A stretch of 64,000 nucleotides of DNA from Kryptolebias marmoratus (taxonomy: Eukaryota > Chordata > Actinopteri > Cyprinodontiformes > Rivulidae): positions 11,427,964-11,491,963 of the forward strand of contig NC_051439.1 of NCBI RefSeq assembly GCF_001649575.2, in the 5' to 3' direction. Position 1 is the stretch's first letter. Every line of letters starts with the position of its first letter. The position numbers were made by a program, and so were the translations under genes. Under the pieces are notes generated by a model, which saw nothing but the letters and a program-made list of their open reading frames with translations, made no database searches and was not told the origin of the DNA. Positions 48,101-60,175 of the stretch are shown here, one piece after another.

Positions 48101-51100
48101 TAACTTTACCATCCTTAATGATCGCTGGCCATTTGGTGCGCTTGCTTAGCCTGCTGCGTTTTCCTTTTTGCGCGTCGGGCTCGCCGCCCTTTTCATCTGA
48201 ATTGCTAGCTTGACAGTCAGCATTAGGACAGTCCTCGTCGTAAGGAAAATCGGTCTGAATGACGCTGTTTGGACTGAGCATCTCATCTACAGAGTTGTCC
48301 ACCTGGTCAAAACCAGGAGTTGAGGCGTTCTCGGTTTTCTCTATTTCGTTCGTATCTTTGATTGGAACTTTCGCCTCTGGGCTTGCACATTTTGCTGGAA
48401 CATCAACCGATGACGACTGAGTGAGACAAGAGTTTTCACTTGGAGCGTATGAAGTGTGGTAACTCCCATCAGGAAGGCTGTCGATTGTTGAGATGCTGTT
48501 CCCGTTGTCCAGCTGTCCTATCATGCTCGCGCTGCTTTTCCTCACGTCTGCACCCTCTGCAGCGCCGTCAGCGTGCATAAGTCCATACTGATGTCCTCCG
48601 TTGTGCATTTGGCCGGCGTTGTCGAGCATCAGTGAGCTGGACACGTACTGAGACATCAAACTTGAATCTGAAGGAGGATGGGACATCGGGGAACTGTGTA
48701 TAGCTGCCATTGATTGATCTCTCTCAGAGGGCTGAGGCATTGTGGTTTGATAAGCGTCTCCCTGCCAGTGAGGATAGCTGCGGGAGGGGTACTCATTCAT
48801 GTTAAAGGTTTCAGGGTAGCAGTTATTCATAGGCATTGAAGACCATGACTGAGACATGTCCGACTGCATCATTGCATTGGGATTGTTATGGCACCCCCAG
48901 GACGGGTATACTGTTGGATTGATCATTGGAGTAATAGGCACGGGCTCAACTGATGCAGGGTAACACTCGGATGCTGAGGTTGAGCTTCCCATTGAATAAT
49001 CCACTTGCTGCGTTCCTGGTTTGTTGCATAGTACCCCTGGCTTACTTGCTGTTTTGTTCCCCTTTTTTGCTGTGATGCGGGCCACTTTGTTGTACTTCTT
49101 CGCCAATTTCCAATCTTCGAATATTTCCGGATGCTGCTTTTTCACGTGCCTAGACAGACTTTTGTTCGTGCTGTACGCACGCGAACAGTCGGTGCTTGGG
49201 CAGTAGTGCAGGTTCTCCTCGCTCTCTGCGGGAGCGGCGGGTGAGCTGGAAGGATACCCTTGCAGCGAGCAAGGGATTTCGGTTTTGATTTGACTCGGAG
49301 ACATTATTTGTGGCAGCGCTTTCTGGAATTCGCTGCCCTGCACGTCGTTGTGCTGGTGGACTTGCTGCTGGCTAGCCACCGGAGTTGCTGCGGCGGGAAC
49401 GGGGTACGCTGGAGTTCCATCGGCATGCCCGGGCACGCTGTGGTGCACGTGCGACATGTCTGGCGGAGCGCTGGCATCGGCGGGTGACGGAGTGGGGTTG
49501 GTGAGTGGAGTGTAGCATTTCTCGGGCTGCTGTAGCCCAGGACCCGCCATTGAGTTCAGCATGTTTTCAATCGAGTGCTTGACTTTCATGGGAGCAGGCT
49601 CTTTACCAAACTCCGCTGACCTACACGGCGACGCAACTGCTTCCTTCGCACAGACATCCGTAACGGTTTGTTCAAAGCTATAAACAGCAGACTGCGCGTC
49701 TTCGTTGACCGGGGTGCTTATGGGTGGCAGTTCTACTTTTGTGGTCATAGGAGGGGGCTGATTCACGATAATAAAATTGTTTACGGCAACATTTGGTCTA
49801 TGGTGCTCTTGGTGAGACAAGAATTCAGATTGCGAGTAGAATATTTTACCACAGTTGTCTGTTTGGCAGGTGTAGGTAAGGTAATGCTGGGCCTCGTGAT
49901 CGTACAACAGGTAGGCCTCGCTGAAAACTTGGCCGCAGTTCGGGAACATGCACTGGGCCTTAAATTCGGGGTGGGTTTTTCTGTGCATCAGCAGCTCCGA
50001 ATTGGAATTAAAGTTGGCCTTGCAATCCAGCTGTATGCAGATGTACGGCTTGCTGCCACAGTGCATCTGCAAATGGTCGTTCAGATGTCTGACGTTAACG
50101 AACTGCCTCCTGCAGTACTGACACACCACTTTCTGTTTCTGGATTTCCAGAAACCTCATGGCCTCCTCGTCGTCCTTGTGAGATCTGACGTGAGCCATGA
50201 GGTTGCGGAAAAACTTGAAAGCCTTCGTGCAGTTTTTCACAGGACAGAAACAGTCTTGGCTAATCTGGGACTCAGACGGAGCTTGTTCTATTTTAACAGG
50301 GGGTGCCAAATTTTCGCCTATTCGAGATTCAATTTTTACGGGACTCATGCTCGTCTTGGCTACGACCTTTGCAATTTTCGACGGACTTTTCGGGGACTGG
50401 AGCGGCTTGGTTACCTTTCTTGCCGCTTTCATGGCCGCCAGCCTCTCTTTGCACGACTGCTTCACATGCGATGCTACATGTGGTTCCAGAACCTCCCTAC
50501 TTTCAAAACTGTCCGCACAGATTGGACAAAGGTACACCCCGTCTTTGAAATGTTTCTGAGCGTGACGCACAATTCTGTGGCCTAAGAACTCCTTGTCACA
50601 CAAAACACAATACTGCATGTAGGCTCGCCAATTTCTGAAGCGGGCCGACACAAACCCCTGCTCCCGAAGCTTTTTAGCCTCTCTGTTTTTTTCCTTTTCG
50701 TCTGTAATCTCATTGAGTTCATTTGTAGTGGTTAGCAGGAAGTCCTCCAGGTCTCTGTATTCAGGCAGCTTGCCAAGTGCACTTTCCACCTCCTGGTCGT
50801 CTGTGTCGTTGAGTGTGTCAATAGATGAGACGATGGCCGCCTCGTCGCCCATCAACGCTAAGCAGTTGCGCTTCAGTGTTTTCCAATCCCAGAACTCCGG
50901 ATCAAAAGGCCACTGTGTCTTCAAGGCCAGCAGTAACTCGCAGCGTAAAGAATTGGGCACTGGCAGACTCCCGTCCTCCTCGGGCTTTTGGTCAGGTTCG
51001 TTGTACAGCGACTCCACGGCGTAGTAGGAGTCCACGGTCGGCTGCAGGAGGAACTCCGTCAGCTGGCATGCCCGCTTCACCTCCAGATCAGTTGGCAAGA

Positions 51101-54100
51101 GGCAGGAAATAGTCTTGCAGATGGTAGACTTGCTGTCTTTGTGGTCAGAGGAGGTCATTTTCAGAGCTTGAATACACATTTCTATGCAGACTGGAAGCCC
51201 CACTTCTCCAACCTAGAAAAAAATATAAAAAAATAAAAATGTAACGCAGTTAATGGCAATAATTTCATTTTAGCACGGAGACCTAATGCCTCCTAACAAC
51301 TGGCACATGCACACTCCGCAGTTCAATTAGCTCGTTCGGGGTTATTCCTGTAAGATGTTGCACGTTTACGCGGTAATGTCAAGGTTCTGCACTAGCTGCA
51401 CACGCGGGGGGTTCTGGTTCCTCACCTCGTTTTGGATGACTTTGATGAGAAACAGAATGTGACAAACGTTTCTGCAGAGGAGAGTCATCTCTTTGCTGTG
51501 GCTGAGAAACGAATCAGCCGAAGCCTCCAGTCGCATGAGCAGTTTACTCCAGAACAAAGTGAGCTCCCTGGAGAGGGTAATGAAATAACATGTTAGGATT
51601 TTAACACTGAAGAGAACAAAAAGCACAGATTTATAGTGAATAAAAAAACACTTGGACTGTTTATATTTAACTCAAGGAGTTTGCACACCTCTCAGTGTAT
51701 TCTGTGTAAAAGAAGTGTCTAAAAATAAATATTTATTTGAGCATATAGAGTCTGAATATGATCAGAAGATTTCTGAGGCATTAAAGCATGCAAAGAACCA
51801 CAACTAGGTGATGTGTGGTAATCAAATCAGTCCTTTTAGATAGAAAAAAACATTATTTCTCTGCAGTATTTGTCATAAGGGCAAGATTTTTCCTAATAAA
51901 GCCTTTCACACTCTCCTGTTCTGCCTCAGGAATCAAGGTTCAGAGCTGCACAAGGAAACAAAAATACCTTTTCAAAATGACGAATGCGTAAAAACCGTGC
52001 CTTTTGTTCACTTTTCAACAGGCTTTTCAAGGTTTTTTAACTGTGAGGCAGCAGAAACAAAATTTTCTAAGGAGCTCTTTTAAAACTGGAACATTTGCTG
52101 CTTTTGTAAGACTAAGTTATAAATCCATCTCAGTTTATTGTAACCATTAAAGATGTTTTCATCTTATTTCTATATACTGTTATTCTCTCTTACAGTGGAA
52201 ACATCGTTACAGCTGACGCAGAGATACAGCAAAATGCACTTAGAAGACAACTTTTTTGAGATCTTGCACACATTATTTTCAAGATTAGACCAAAACAGCT
52301 TTAACGCCATCATTTCTCAGCATGAGATGATCGTAGTTCAAAGCCCTGGCATGAAAGGCAGTGGGCAATATGCATTCCTTCAAGGCATTAAAGGCCTTTA
52401 GAGTCCTTCTACGTGATCCCAAATCATCCCATGATCCTGTTCTTTGTCAGTGCACCTATTATCTCTGACGGGAGCTGTAAATTTTAGCTAGGCTGTGCTG
52501 AACTTGCCCTGAAAGACTTCCGCGCTTGCACAAAGCTGACCGCAGCACTCACCAAGCACAGTAAACGTCCCCTTGGATGAGCTGCCGCTTGAGGAAGGCG
52601 GTGCACAAACACAGAGCTCCTTTCTCGTCGGCCTCCGACTCCAGGTTGCAGATCATCTCGAGCGCGTCTTTGCAGTCTATCGAGGAAATCTATGGAGAGA
52701 CAAAGCGATGAAATCCACAGAACAGACTCATTCAATGTATCAGTAGTTGGTTTTTAGTTGTGTGACCCGTGTGTGTCCAGTTCTGATCGACAGGGAACGG
52801 CTTCTTACCTCTTCCATCAGCTGCTCCTGACTTTTTGACATGCAGATGCAGAGCAAGTAGGTCTGCTTGAAGTTCCCTTTCCCTTCATACCCCGGGTACT
52901 CGGAGCAAATCTTCGCGAGGACGGCAGCTTTATCAATACTGCCCACTTTGATAAGGTGCTTTATTCGCATGTTAACAAGCGTGGGACCCTCCAATTCAAG
53001 ATACTCGTGGACTAAAAGGCAGAAAAAATTTAAAAAAAAAGATAAGAAGCAACAGACAAGAGTGAGCTCCAGCAACTGCAATTCACAATTGGTGTGTGTT
53101 TCGCTAAACAATGTTCAATGTGGTGTGTTTGGACACCATTAGAGATAAATTTAGGGCTAACCTTGTTCGGTTTGAGGAATTTGATTGGACAGGATGCTGC
53201 TTAATGTGCTGTTGACCCAGACGCCATCCTGCTGTGCCAGAACTGAGAGCACACAAAGCTGTGTGCTCCCACTTTCTTGCAAAAGGTTGTGTGCCAACTG
53301 CAACAGAAGATAAAAAATATATATAAATTTATTACCTCAGTCTTCATTGTCCCATATAAACCTATATAGATTTTAAACCAAAGGCACTGAACATTTAAAA
53401 CATTTAGCTTTTTTTTGAGCCTCATCACTGCAAAGATAAGCCTCGGTGAAGATCTAACGGCCCAAACGATACTGACCTTCATGGAGGACTGGAACTCCTC
53501 CCATAAGGCACCAGGAATACGCTGGGGCATTAAAAGCAGCAGCTCCGCACAGCTCCTGTGAAGCCAACACGCAGGCATTTGTTAAAGAAACATTCAGGTC
53601 AAGGATGTGCACAAACTCCACAAGTAAATATTCAGAGCGTAGGGGGGGAGGAAGAGATGATGAACTGAAAGGTTTATAAGAGTTTTGTCCACAAAAGCAG
53701 GAAATTAAAAACAGCTATGGGCGCGAACGATTGAGGTGGAACTGAAGTTTTTCACGTGTTTCCCGGGGGGAGAGTGCAACAACGGTGCACCGCTAAGGTA
53801 TAGAGGGAAAAGCTCCAAGTTGTTAGGTAAAACTGAAACGCCGACCCGTCACTGAGTTCCACAGATGGGAAGAAATACACACTGCCTAAACATTTGATTT
53901 ATTTTTTAAACTACAGATTAAGTCTGTTACAGTGGTAAATACAAGCCTGTTTGGGGAAAATAAAGCACCTGTACAAAACGTAAGCCTGTTTGTCACATCT
54001 TTTTACTGTGTTTGTTCGGTTTGAAGGCGTTTAAATGCAACTTCTCTCGGATTTGAATGATATGTTTTCCTTACTGCGGCGACTCGTCTCGTGCAAGACA

Positions 54101-56511
54101 AATATTTCGCTTCCGAACAATCCAAATCTGCAGGGCTGGCAAAGAAATAGCATCCCTTCATCCTTCATCCTTCAGCGTAACGCCTCCAACATAAGTCGCA
54201 CCTCGAAAGATTATGTTTTTTGGGGGTTTTGCGTGAGAGTTTAAGCAATCAAACAGATGATGAGAAGCCCCCCTCCAGGCCGCTGACACAGCATTAACTT
54301 TTTCAGGTCTACATTTGGTTTGTTTCCGTATCATATTTGAACACGATGCACGTGTTCGTTTAGTTTTCTTTTTTAAATTGCAGTGGTGCCTTGCCCTCAG
54401 ATATCCGCTGTAATAAAAAGTTAAAGCAATAAAACTACGGCGTGCCGTGACGAAGTTGCATCAATAAAACCCGACTGTGAGGCCGCTGTTTACAGGCAGG
54501 AATCCAAAACAACAAAAACAAAAACAAACCGCGCGGCGGTCTCTACTCACATCGCTAACTTTTCAAGTAGGAGTGGCACGTTTTCACATTCGGAGGAGAG
54601 ACAGGAGGAAGCCTTGGCGAAGCTGAGGATGGCCATGGTGTAGACCTCCAGCAGAGGCAGCGGGTCCTCGTCGGTTTTCCAACGGCCGGCATGTTCCACC
54701 AGGACCTGCGGGAAACAAAAACAAACACAGGCTTGTTGTCAGATCAATCAACAAAACACAAGAGCGCTCGTAGTTTTAGGGATTGTAGATATGATTTCGT
54801 TTGAGAATGACCAAAGTTGTGACACATCTGTGGTTTAATCGAACCACGAACGCCAGGTTGTGTTTTCATCAACGCCACGTCGCCACCTTTTTTACCGGTT
54901 TACCACCGTGACGTTATGTAAAGCATCAACAGATCGATGACTCCTGACGCCAGGGTCGCGAAATGCCAAACGCGAGGGCTTGAAAGCACGATGTTTGACG
55001 GGGGGGAAGGGGCTTTTTTGTTACACGGCAAGGTTGGGTCGCCACTTTTTATTTCGTGGGTCCAAAACGCAGGGAAGTTTTTGCGAACCGCCGCCAAAAG
55101 ATGGAGGCTCCTGGGTGTAATTACACGTAAACGAATGCTTCTTATTTCATCTCGAAGCACTTCTACTCCCCGCGCACAGATGAAATGTCAAAGAACAGGC
55201 ATTTCATTGACGCGGCGCTCAATGAGTGTCATGTTAGTGCTATATAAGGCTGAGCTTGCAGGAAACAAAATGGACAAAGACTGATTTTGTTTCCCCCCTC
55301 ACCACCACTAAAAAGTTAAGAGAAACCTGTAAGATCAGCCCCATTCGGTGGTAATAACCTGTACGCTGCAGCAGGAAGAAAAATGGAGACCTGCAGCTTA
55401 TTTACGGCTAATTAATGAGGGGGGATGTAATGGAGTCAGTGACCACAGTCTGACACACTTTCTCCTCCAAACCGAGTCCGTTTCAGGCCTCCTCGGTCCG
55501 GCCTGACAGACACCACGTTTCCAAGGTGGTGCGGCTACGACCATGTAGTTAACATCTGCTCCGACGTGATTAGCTGGATTAATTAGAGAGAAAGAGATGG
55601 GGGTGTAAAAAAAAAGCCCCGGGCTAGCATCCTGGAGAAAAGAGAGAAAGACCGAGAGAGAGAGAGGGGGGNNNNNNNNNNNNNNNNNNNNNNNNNNNNN
55701 NNNNNNNNNNNNNNNNNNNNNNNNNNNNNNNNNNNNNNNNNNNNNNNNNNNNNNNNNNNNNNNNNNNNNNNNNNNNNNNNNNNNNNNNNNNNNNNNNNNN
55801 NNNNNNNNNNNNNNNNNNNNNNNNNNNNNNNNNNNNNNNNNNNNNNNNNNNNNNNNNNNNNNNNNNNNNNNNNNNNNNNNNNNNNNNNNNNNNNNNNNNN
55901 NNNNNNNNNNNNNNNNNNNNNNNNNNNNNNNNNNNNNNNNNNNNNNNNNNNNNNNNNNNNNNNNNNNNNNNNNGGGGGGGGGGGGAGACCCTGCATACCA
56001 GCTAGCAACATTCATCGGCCTGGAAAATACGAGTAATAGTTGCACAGCTGGCAGGCTCTGCGGCAGCCCCGCGACTCCTAAAATGTCGGACTGGGCGCAA
56101 TAAGTGCACGCCGCATGCATACATCGCCGCGAGAACGTATTTTCAAAAAAGAAACCCGGAAGGTTTATTCGATTTTATCCTCCCCGCCGCCTCCCGCAAC
56201 CCCGCGCCCGCTCGCCCCCCATCTTGAAATGCGAGGCAAGCTAGCAGCGATGCTAGCTCCCCATTAGCTACATTGTTGTAGCGAACGCGCATCCTCGGCC
56301 AGGAAGCCAGAGGGGCTGCAGGCTTCCCGGGATGAGCGGCGCCGCGAACAAGGGGGCTAACCTGGCAGAACTCCTGGCAGAAATGCAGGGAGGCCTCCAG
56401 CGACGACTGCGAGCTCTCCCTCAGAGCCGCCGTCAAGCCATGGAAGCGCTCTCGGAGCTCCTCGGTGGCTTTCCGTGTATCATATTCCTTTTCTGTCTCC
56501 CCCTCCGCCAT
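45102..56511 (-). CDS. znf292: Zinc finger protein 292
   Basis: Very large nuclear C2H2 zinc-finger protein, a putative transcription factor linked in mammals to neurodevelopment and growth control. Exons in transcript order: 56362-56511, 54551-54705, 53477-53555, 53162-53297, 52809-53011, 52553-52689, 51426-51567, 45102-51212. They sum to 7113 bp, or 2370 aa (human about 2720). The first seven exons encode a finger-free helical region (EDPLPLLEVYTMAI, LVNMRIKHLIK, CAWELTLFWSKL, HILFLIKVI). The 6.1-kb terminal exon holds 16 C2H2-type fingers, from CVLCDKEF to CMIIGC, including the C2HC-like CRRCFREF...RSQC and the motif RAKWPAII-like RTKWPAIIKDGK. Near the C-terminus is an AT-hook, KRGRPRKP, then FKPLGLEDSFLKFLE and KQLQDMKPTV, which match the ends of mammalian ZNF292. 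The start MAEGETEKE lies in a CpG-rich exon. The assembly gap is confined to intron 1. Confidence 0.96.
52255..52400 (+). repeat. Interspersed element 'AAGATGGCCGCC' family, copy 8 (3' part)
   Basis: Right-hand third of the element in znf292 intron 6: a degenerate GACCAAAACAGCTTTAACG block, GATGATCGTAGTTCAAAGCC, then GGCAGTGGGCAATATGCATT and CCTTCAAGGC. The 5' part is not recognisable. Confidence 0.65.
55672..55973. other. Assembly gap (302 N)
   Basis: N run in znf292 intron 1. It is preceded by an (AG)n/G tract and followed by a run of about 12 G. Frames spanning it are artefacts. Confidence 0.99.
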
Positions 56512-56640
56512 CTTCACAACAATCACGACCGCGTACGCACAGATGTTACGCCGCCAGACTGGGGCACACGCACGCGCACGCAAAGAGGGGGGAAGGGAGA
56601 GCTCGCGGCGTGTGCTTCCCCCCCTCTCAACCCACCCGCG
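56130..56640 (-). promoter_or_regulatory. CpG-rich promoter and first exon of znf292
   Basis: Stands out as GC- and CpG-rich around the start codon at 56511, with CGCGCACGCACGCG-type stretches upstream of the ATG and no obvious TATA box. This fits a CpG-island promoter. Exact transcript starts are not visible. Confidence 0.55.
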
Positions 56641-56779
56641 CTCAACCCCTGATACCAACAAAAGGGGGCATTTCGGCTGCAGGAACCAGGAACAGGACCG
56701 GGTGGAAGGGGTAGAAAAATGGCCTCTGTAGGGAGGGAGTACTTTTCAGACCACCCTAACCCTTCAGGCTGGGGGAACA

Positions 56780-57360
56780 TGCACTATATTACCAGAAGTA
56801 TTCACTCGCCCATCCAAATCATCAAACTCAGGCGTTCCAATCCCTTCCACAGCCACAGGTGTGTAAAATCAAGCAAGGAATGGGTCGCTCTCCGGAGCAG
56901 ATAAGAAATGTCCTCGCCACTAAATGTTCCACAGTCAGCTGTTTGTGGGATTATAAGAAAGTGGAACAACAGCAACCCGCCCACAAAATGGTAGGCCATG
57001 TAAAATCAGAGTGGGCCAAGCAGACGCACAGAAGTCACCACCGTTCTGCAGAGTCAGCAGCTACAGAACCTCCTAACTTCATCCCGCCTTCAGATTAGCT
57101 CAGGAACAGTGTAGAGAGCTTCGTGGAATGGGTTTCCATGGCCGAACAGCTGCTTGCAGGCCGTACGTCACCACGTGCAAAGCGTCAGACGCAGAGGTGC
57201 AAAACCTGCCGCCACCGGACTCTAGAGCAGCGGAGACGTGTCCTCTGGAGGGACGGATCTCTGCAAAGAGTGGGCCGACATCATATTAAACCCTGTGGAT
57301 TAAGAATGGGATGTCACTCCTGAAGGAAGACAAGTGAATACTTTTGGCAATGCAGTGTAC
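56780..57360 (+). mobile_element. Deleted Tc1-like transposon
   Basis: Imperfect terminal inverted repeats: left CACTATATTACCAGAAGTAT, and right, read in reverse, CACTGCATTGCCAAAAGTAT, followed by TCACT. Inside, decayed transposase sequence is readable in pieces (MGRSPEQIR, STVS..WDYKKVEQQQP, a GMGFHGR.AA segment, RRHWTLEQ-like RHRTLEQRRR, and a terminal KRVGRHHIKP). The element is only about 580 bp, and the DDE catalytic core is deleted. It lies about 0.3 kb upstream of the znf292 start. Confidence 0.8.
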
Positions 57361-60175
57361 ATGTTTGGTAGAATATTCCCAGCATGTTTTTATTTCTACT
57401 CTTTTAGACCCAGATCTCCTGGAGACGTCACAGGTTTTACGATGTCAAAAGTGAAAACGTTACCCGTTCACACGAGAACGCAAAACACATCGAATCCGCC
57501 GTAGTTTCCATGCCAGGTCACTAGCCGGCACTGTGGCTTTTATAACTGTTCTTTTGTTATAAGAAAATACGAGTAATAGTAATAGTTGCACAACTGTAAC
57601 TGTAACTGTTCTGCGACACGCGCAGAACAGTTACATCCAAAAAGGCGAGCACACGTGCGTTTGCTGTTTATTTACTGCTGTTCCTGTAATATGATCAGTA
57701 AATAACAATATTACTGTTGTTTATGTTACTATTGCTGTTATGACACTGTTATTGTCTGTTGCTGGGCTAAAACTGGGACCCGAGGACCAAATTGTGTTCC
57801 ACCTCATGTGATGGGAATGGCAATAAAATTTTCCTTGAATCCTTGAATTCAGGAACATGTAGACTGGGACTCTCATCAGACTTAGCAGCACAATCAGTTC
57901 TCTGCTGCCCGCCGTGGTCACTGTCGCCGAGCTGATCTACCGCAGCCGTCCGTAGTGCACACGTGCGATTTAACGTAAGTCACGTTTTCCCTTGAAGCAA
58001 AATCTTCCACTTTGAGACCTGGATTCAAAAAGCTTCGGTGCCAGAACAGGCAAAACGCCAAATATAAGCAATGAAATGCACTCTGGCAGCATGCATACAT
58101 ACATATATATATGCTTAGCATATATATGCTGCTAAGTTCCCTTTTTGTCTTTCACTTTTACCACAATCATACAAAACATCCAGAGCAGCGCAGCGCTCAC
58201 ATCCTCTATAGAAAAATGGATTAAAATAGTAAGTGTTCTGCAGCGGTCGGATGGTTATCCAGAGCCACATTTATCAATTGCTAATCAAGTAAATGTTAAT
58301 AAAGAAAGCAACAATCTTCTCTTCACCATCTCCGGCTGTCCGCCGCTCCATCTCAACGCCACACTGACACAAACAAGACGAAGAATTTAAACATGTGTAC
58401 CTCTAATTAAACCTAGTTTTGTGTTTTTCACTGATGTATTTGGACACGCGTGGCCTCTAGCATCCATGGGGGGGGGGGTGTTGCTGCAGCACCCTTCGCA
58501 CCCCTACTTCCCACATCCTCGCCTACATTCGATAAACTCTGTAGGAGAGACAGCAGGTGTGACACGGCCTCGTGCGCCACCTGTCTCAAATGGCTGAATC
58601 ACTTCCTCGCAGCGTGTCATCAGCTTCTGCAGGAGCTCGTTAATGAGCGTTTTACAGGTGCGTTGAAGCAGGTGAGTATCCAAAATATGAAAGGTAGAGG
58701 CTCCCCGGACCGGAGTTGGACTCCTCCGCTCTAAGAGCACGAGTTAAATCAACTTGGCAGAGACGTGTAAATAATGGATCGTGTTCAGCCTCATCTGTGG
58801 CTGCGGAGAGACAAAGCGAAAGCTTCCGTTGGCTAAACAAAGCGGCGTTTTAGATGTCAGGCTGTTTTTACAACGTTTACATTCCAGGGCACAAATTAAT
58901 AACCGCAATCCCAATGAGCTCGAGTGCAAAGAATGACGGCACGTGTGTACGTTCTCACAGAACCGGTGTTACGAGGGCCCGCCGTGCCAAATTTATCCAG
59001 TGAAATATGTAAACAGAACAATGCAACCGGAGTGACTCTAATTGTGCCTCAGTGTGAAACAATCAGGTTCAGGTTAGCGTGGCTGTAAATCACAGCCTTG
59101 ATTCGACAACGGGAGCTCCTGCAAGCGTCAAAGTGTGGATGAGTCAACGCGTGCGAGTGTTTTTAGTAAGCAAGAAGAATTCCTGCTGTGCAGAGAACCT
59201 ACAGTAGAGTTATGGAGGCTGAGTCAGGGTTAAAAGGCTGTTCGAAAGCGTCTGAAGGTTCAGGAGAGCTTTGGTTGCATGCCGTCCTCACTGAGCGGTC
59301 CATGCTCCTGATCGCCGTGTGAGGCGCAGGATGCTGCGGGGAAACTGGATCCCCACCTGAGGCTGACCTCTCAGTCAACTTTAAGATAAACCAAACTTCC
59401 TGTCGCCCGTCCCCTGGTGTTCCCGTGGTGAAGTACTCTCATGTTTCGTAAGGGGCATCGCTGCAGCTTCACGATCAGGCAGTCGGACCGAAACAATACA
59501 AGATCACCGTGTTTCTTGTTGAATTCTAAACACAGCTTGGCCTTTAGCTGGCCTTTCAGAACAAAGTTACGCGGGAAAGATCAGATTAAAGTGGGCAGGT
59601 TTGCATTTAAAATCCTTTTTATTCATTTCATTTCCCAAAGTCTGTCAATCTGTGTTCTCGTTTATGGAGCTTTTGGTAAATTTGTTTAATTGCTGATGAA
59701 TAAAGGAATTAAAAGCACCACGTTTAATGTAACCTGCCCCCCTAATTACTAGTTTTTTTCACTGTCTTACATTTCAATGTAGAAGTTCTGTCATTTAGTG
59801 ACTCAAAACCTTTTGACTTCATATGTTTGTGAGCTTCAGGTTATGAGGAATTCGACATATGACATAAATTATGATTATTGTTTAATATGAACTCAAGAAT
59901 CAACACACACAGACACTTCAACAAATGGTTTTTGACTTCAAACACCTTCATAAAAATGTAACCTCTGGGTGCACATTTTATTTGATTTCAAATCCACAAT
60001 TATTCAAACACAATTATCCACGCAAACACGGAGGCTAAGTTGCACGTCACAAAGCACTGAATCTCTCCCAAAAAAATACTATCCGGGCAATGCCAGGAGC
60101 GCGCGTTTTAAAACGGAGGAAAACATGGACGACGTGGGAAGAAACACAAGGCGCTGCCGAGCCGAGCAGCGCCGC
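57361..60175. other. Spacer between znf292 and cga
   Basis: No recognised gene. It contains short AT microsatellite-like sequence near 58100-58130, a G-run at 58470, and an open minus-strand frame at 58504-58740 that I cannot assign. The right end should include the cga 3' UTR. Confidence 0.55.
59977..59982 (-). promoter_or_regulatory. polyadenylation signal, cga (candidate)
   Basis: TTTATT (AATAAA on the minus strand) about 195 bp beyond the cga stop codon. Confidence 0.55.

Noticed and set aside
45636..50585. Long plus-strand frames (268 aa at 45636-46442, 305 aa at 49668-50585) opposite znf292
   Set aside because: They are antisense to a strongly supported zinc-finger coding exon, have low-complexity composition mirroring its codons, and show no domain.
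55398..56120. Open frames running through the 55672-55973 gap
   Set aside because: Mostly undefined residues and low-complexity sequence inside znf292 intron 1.
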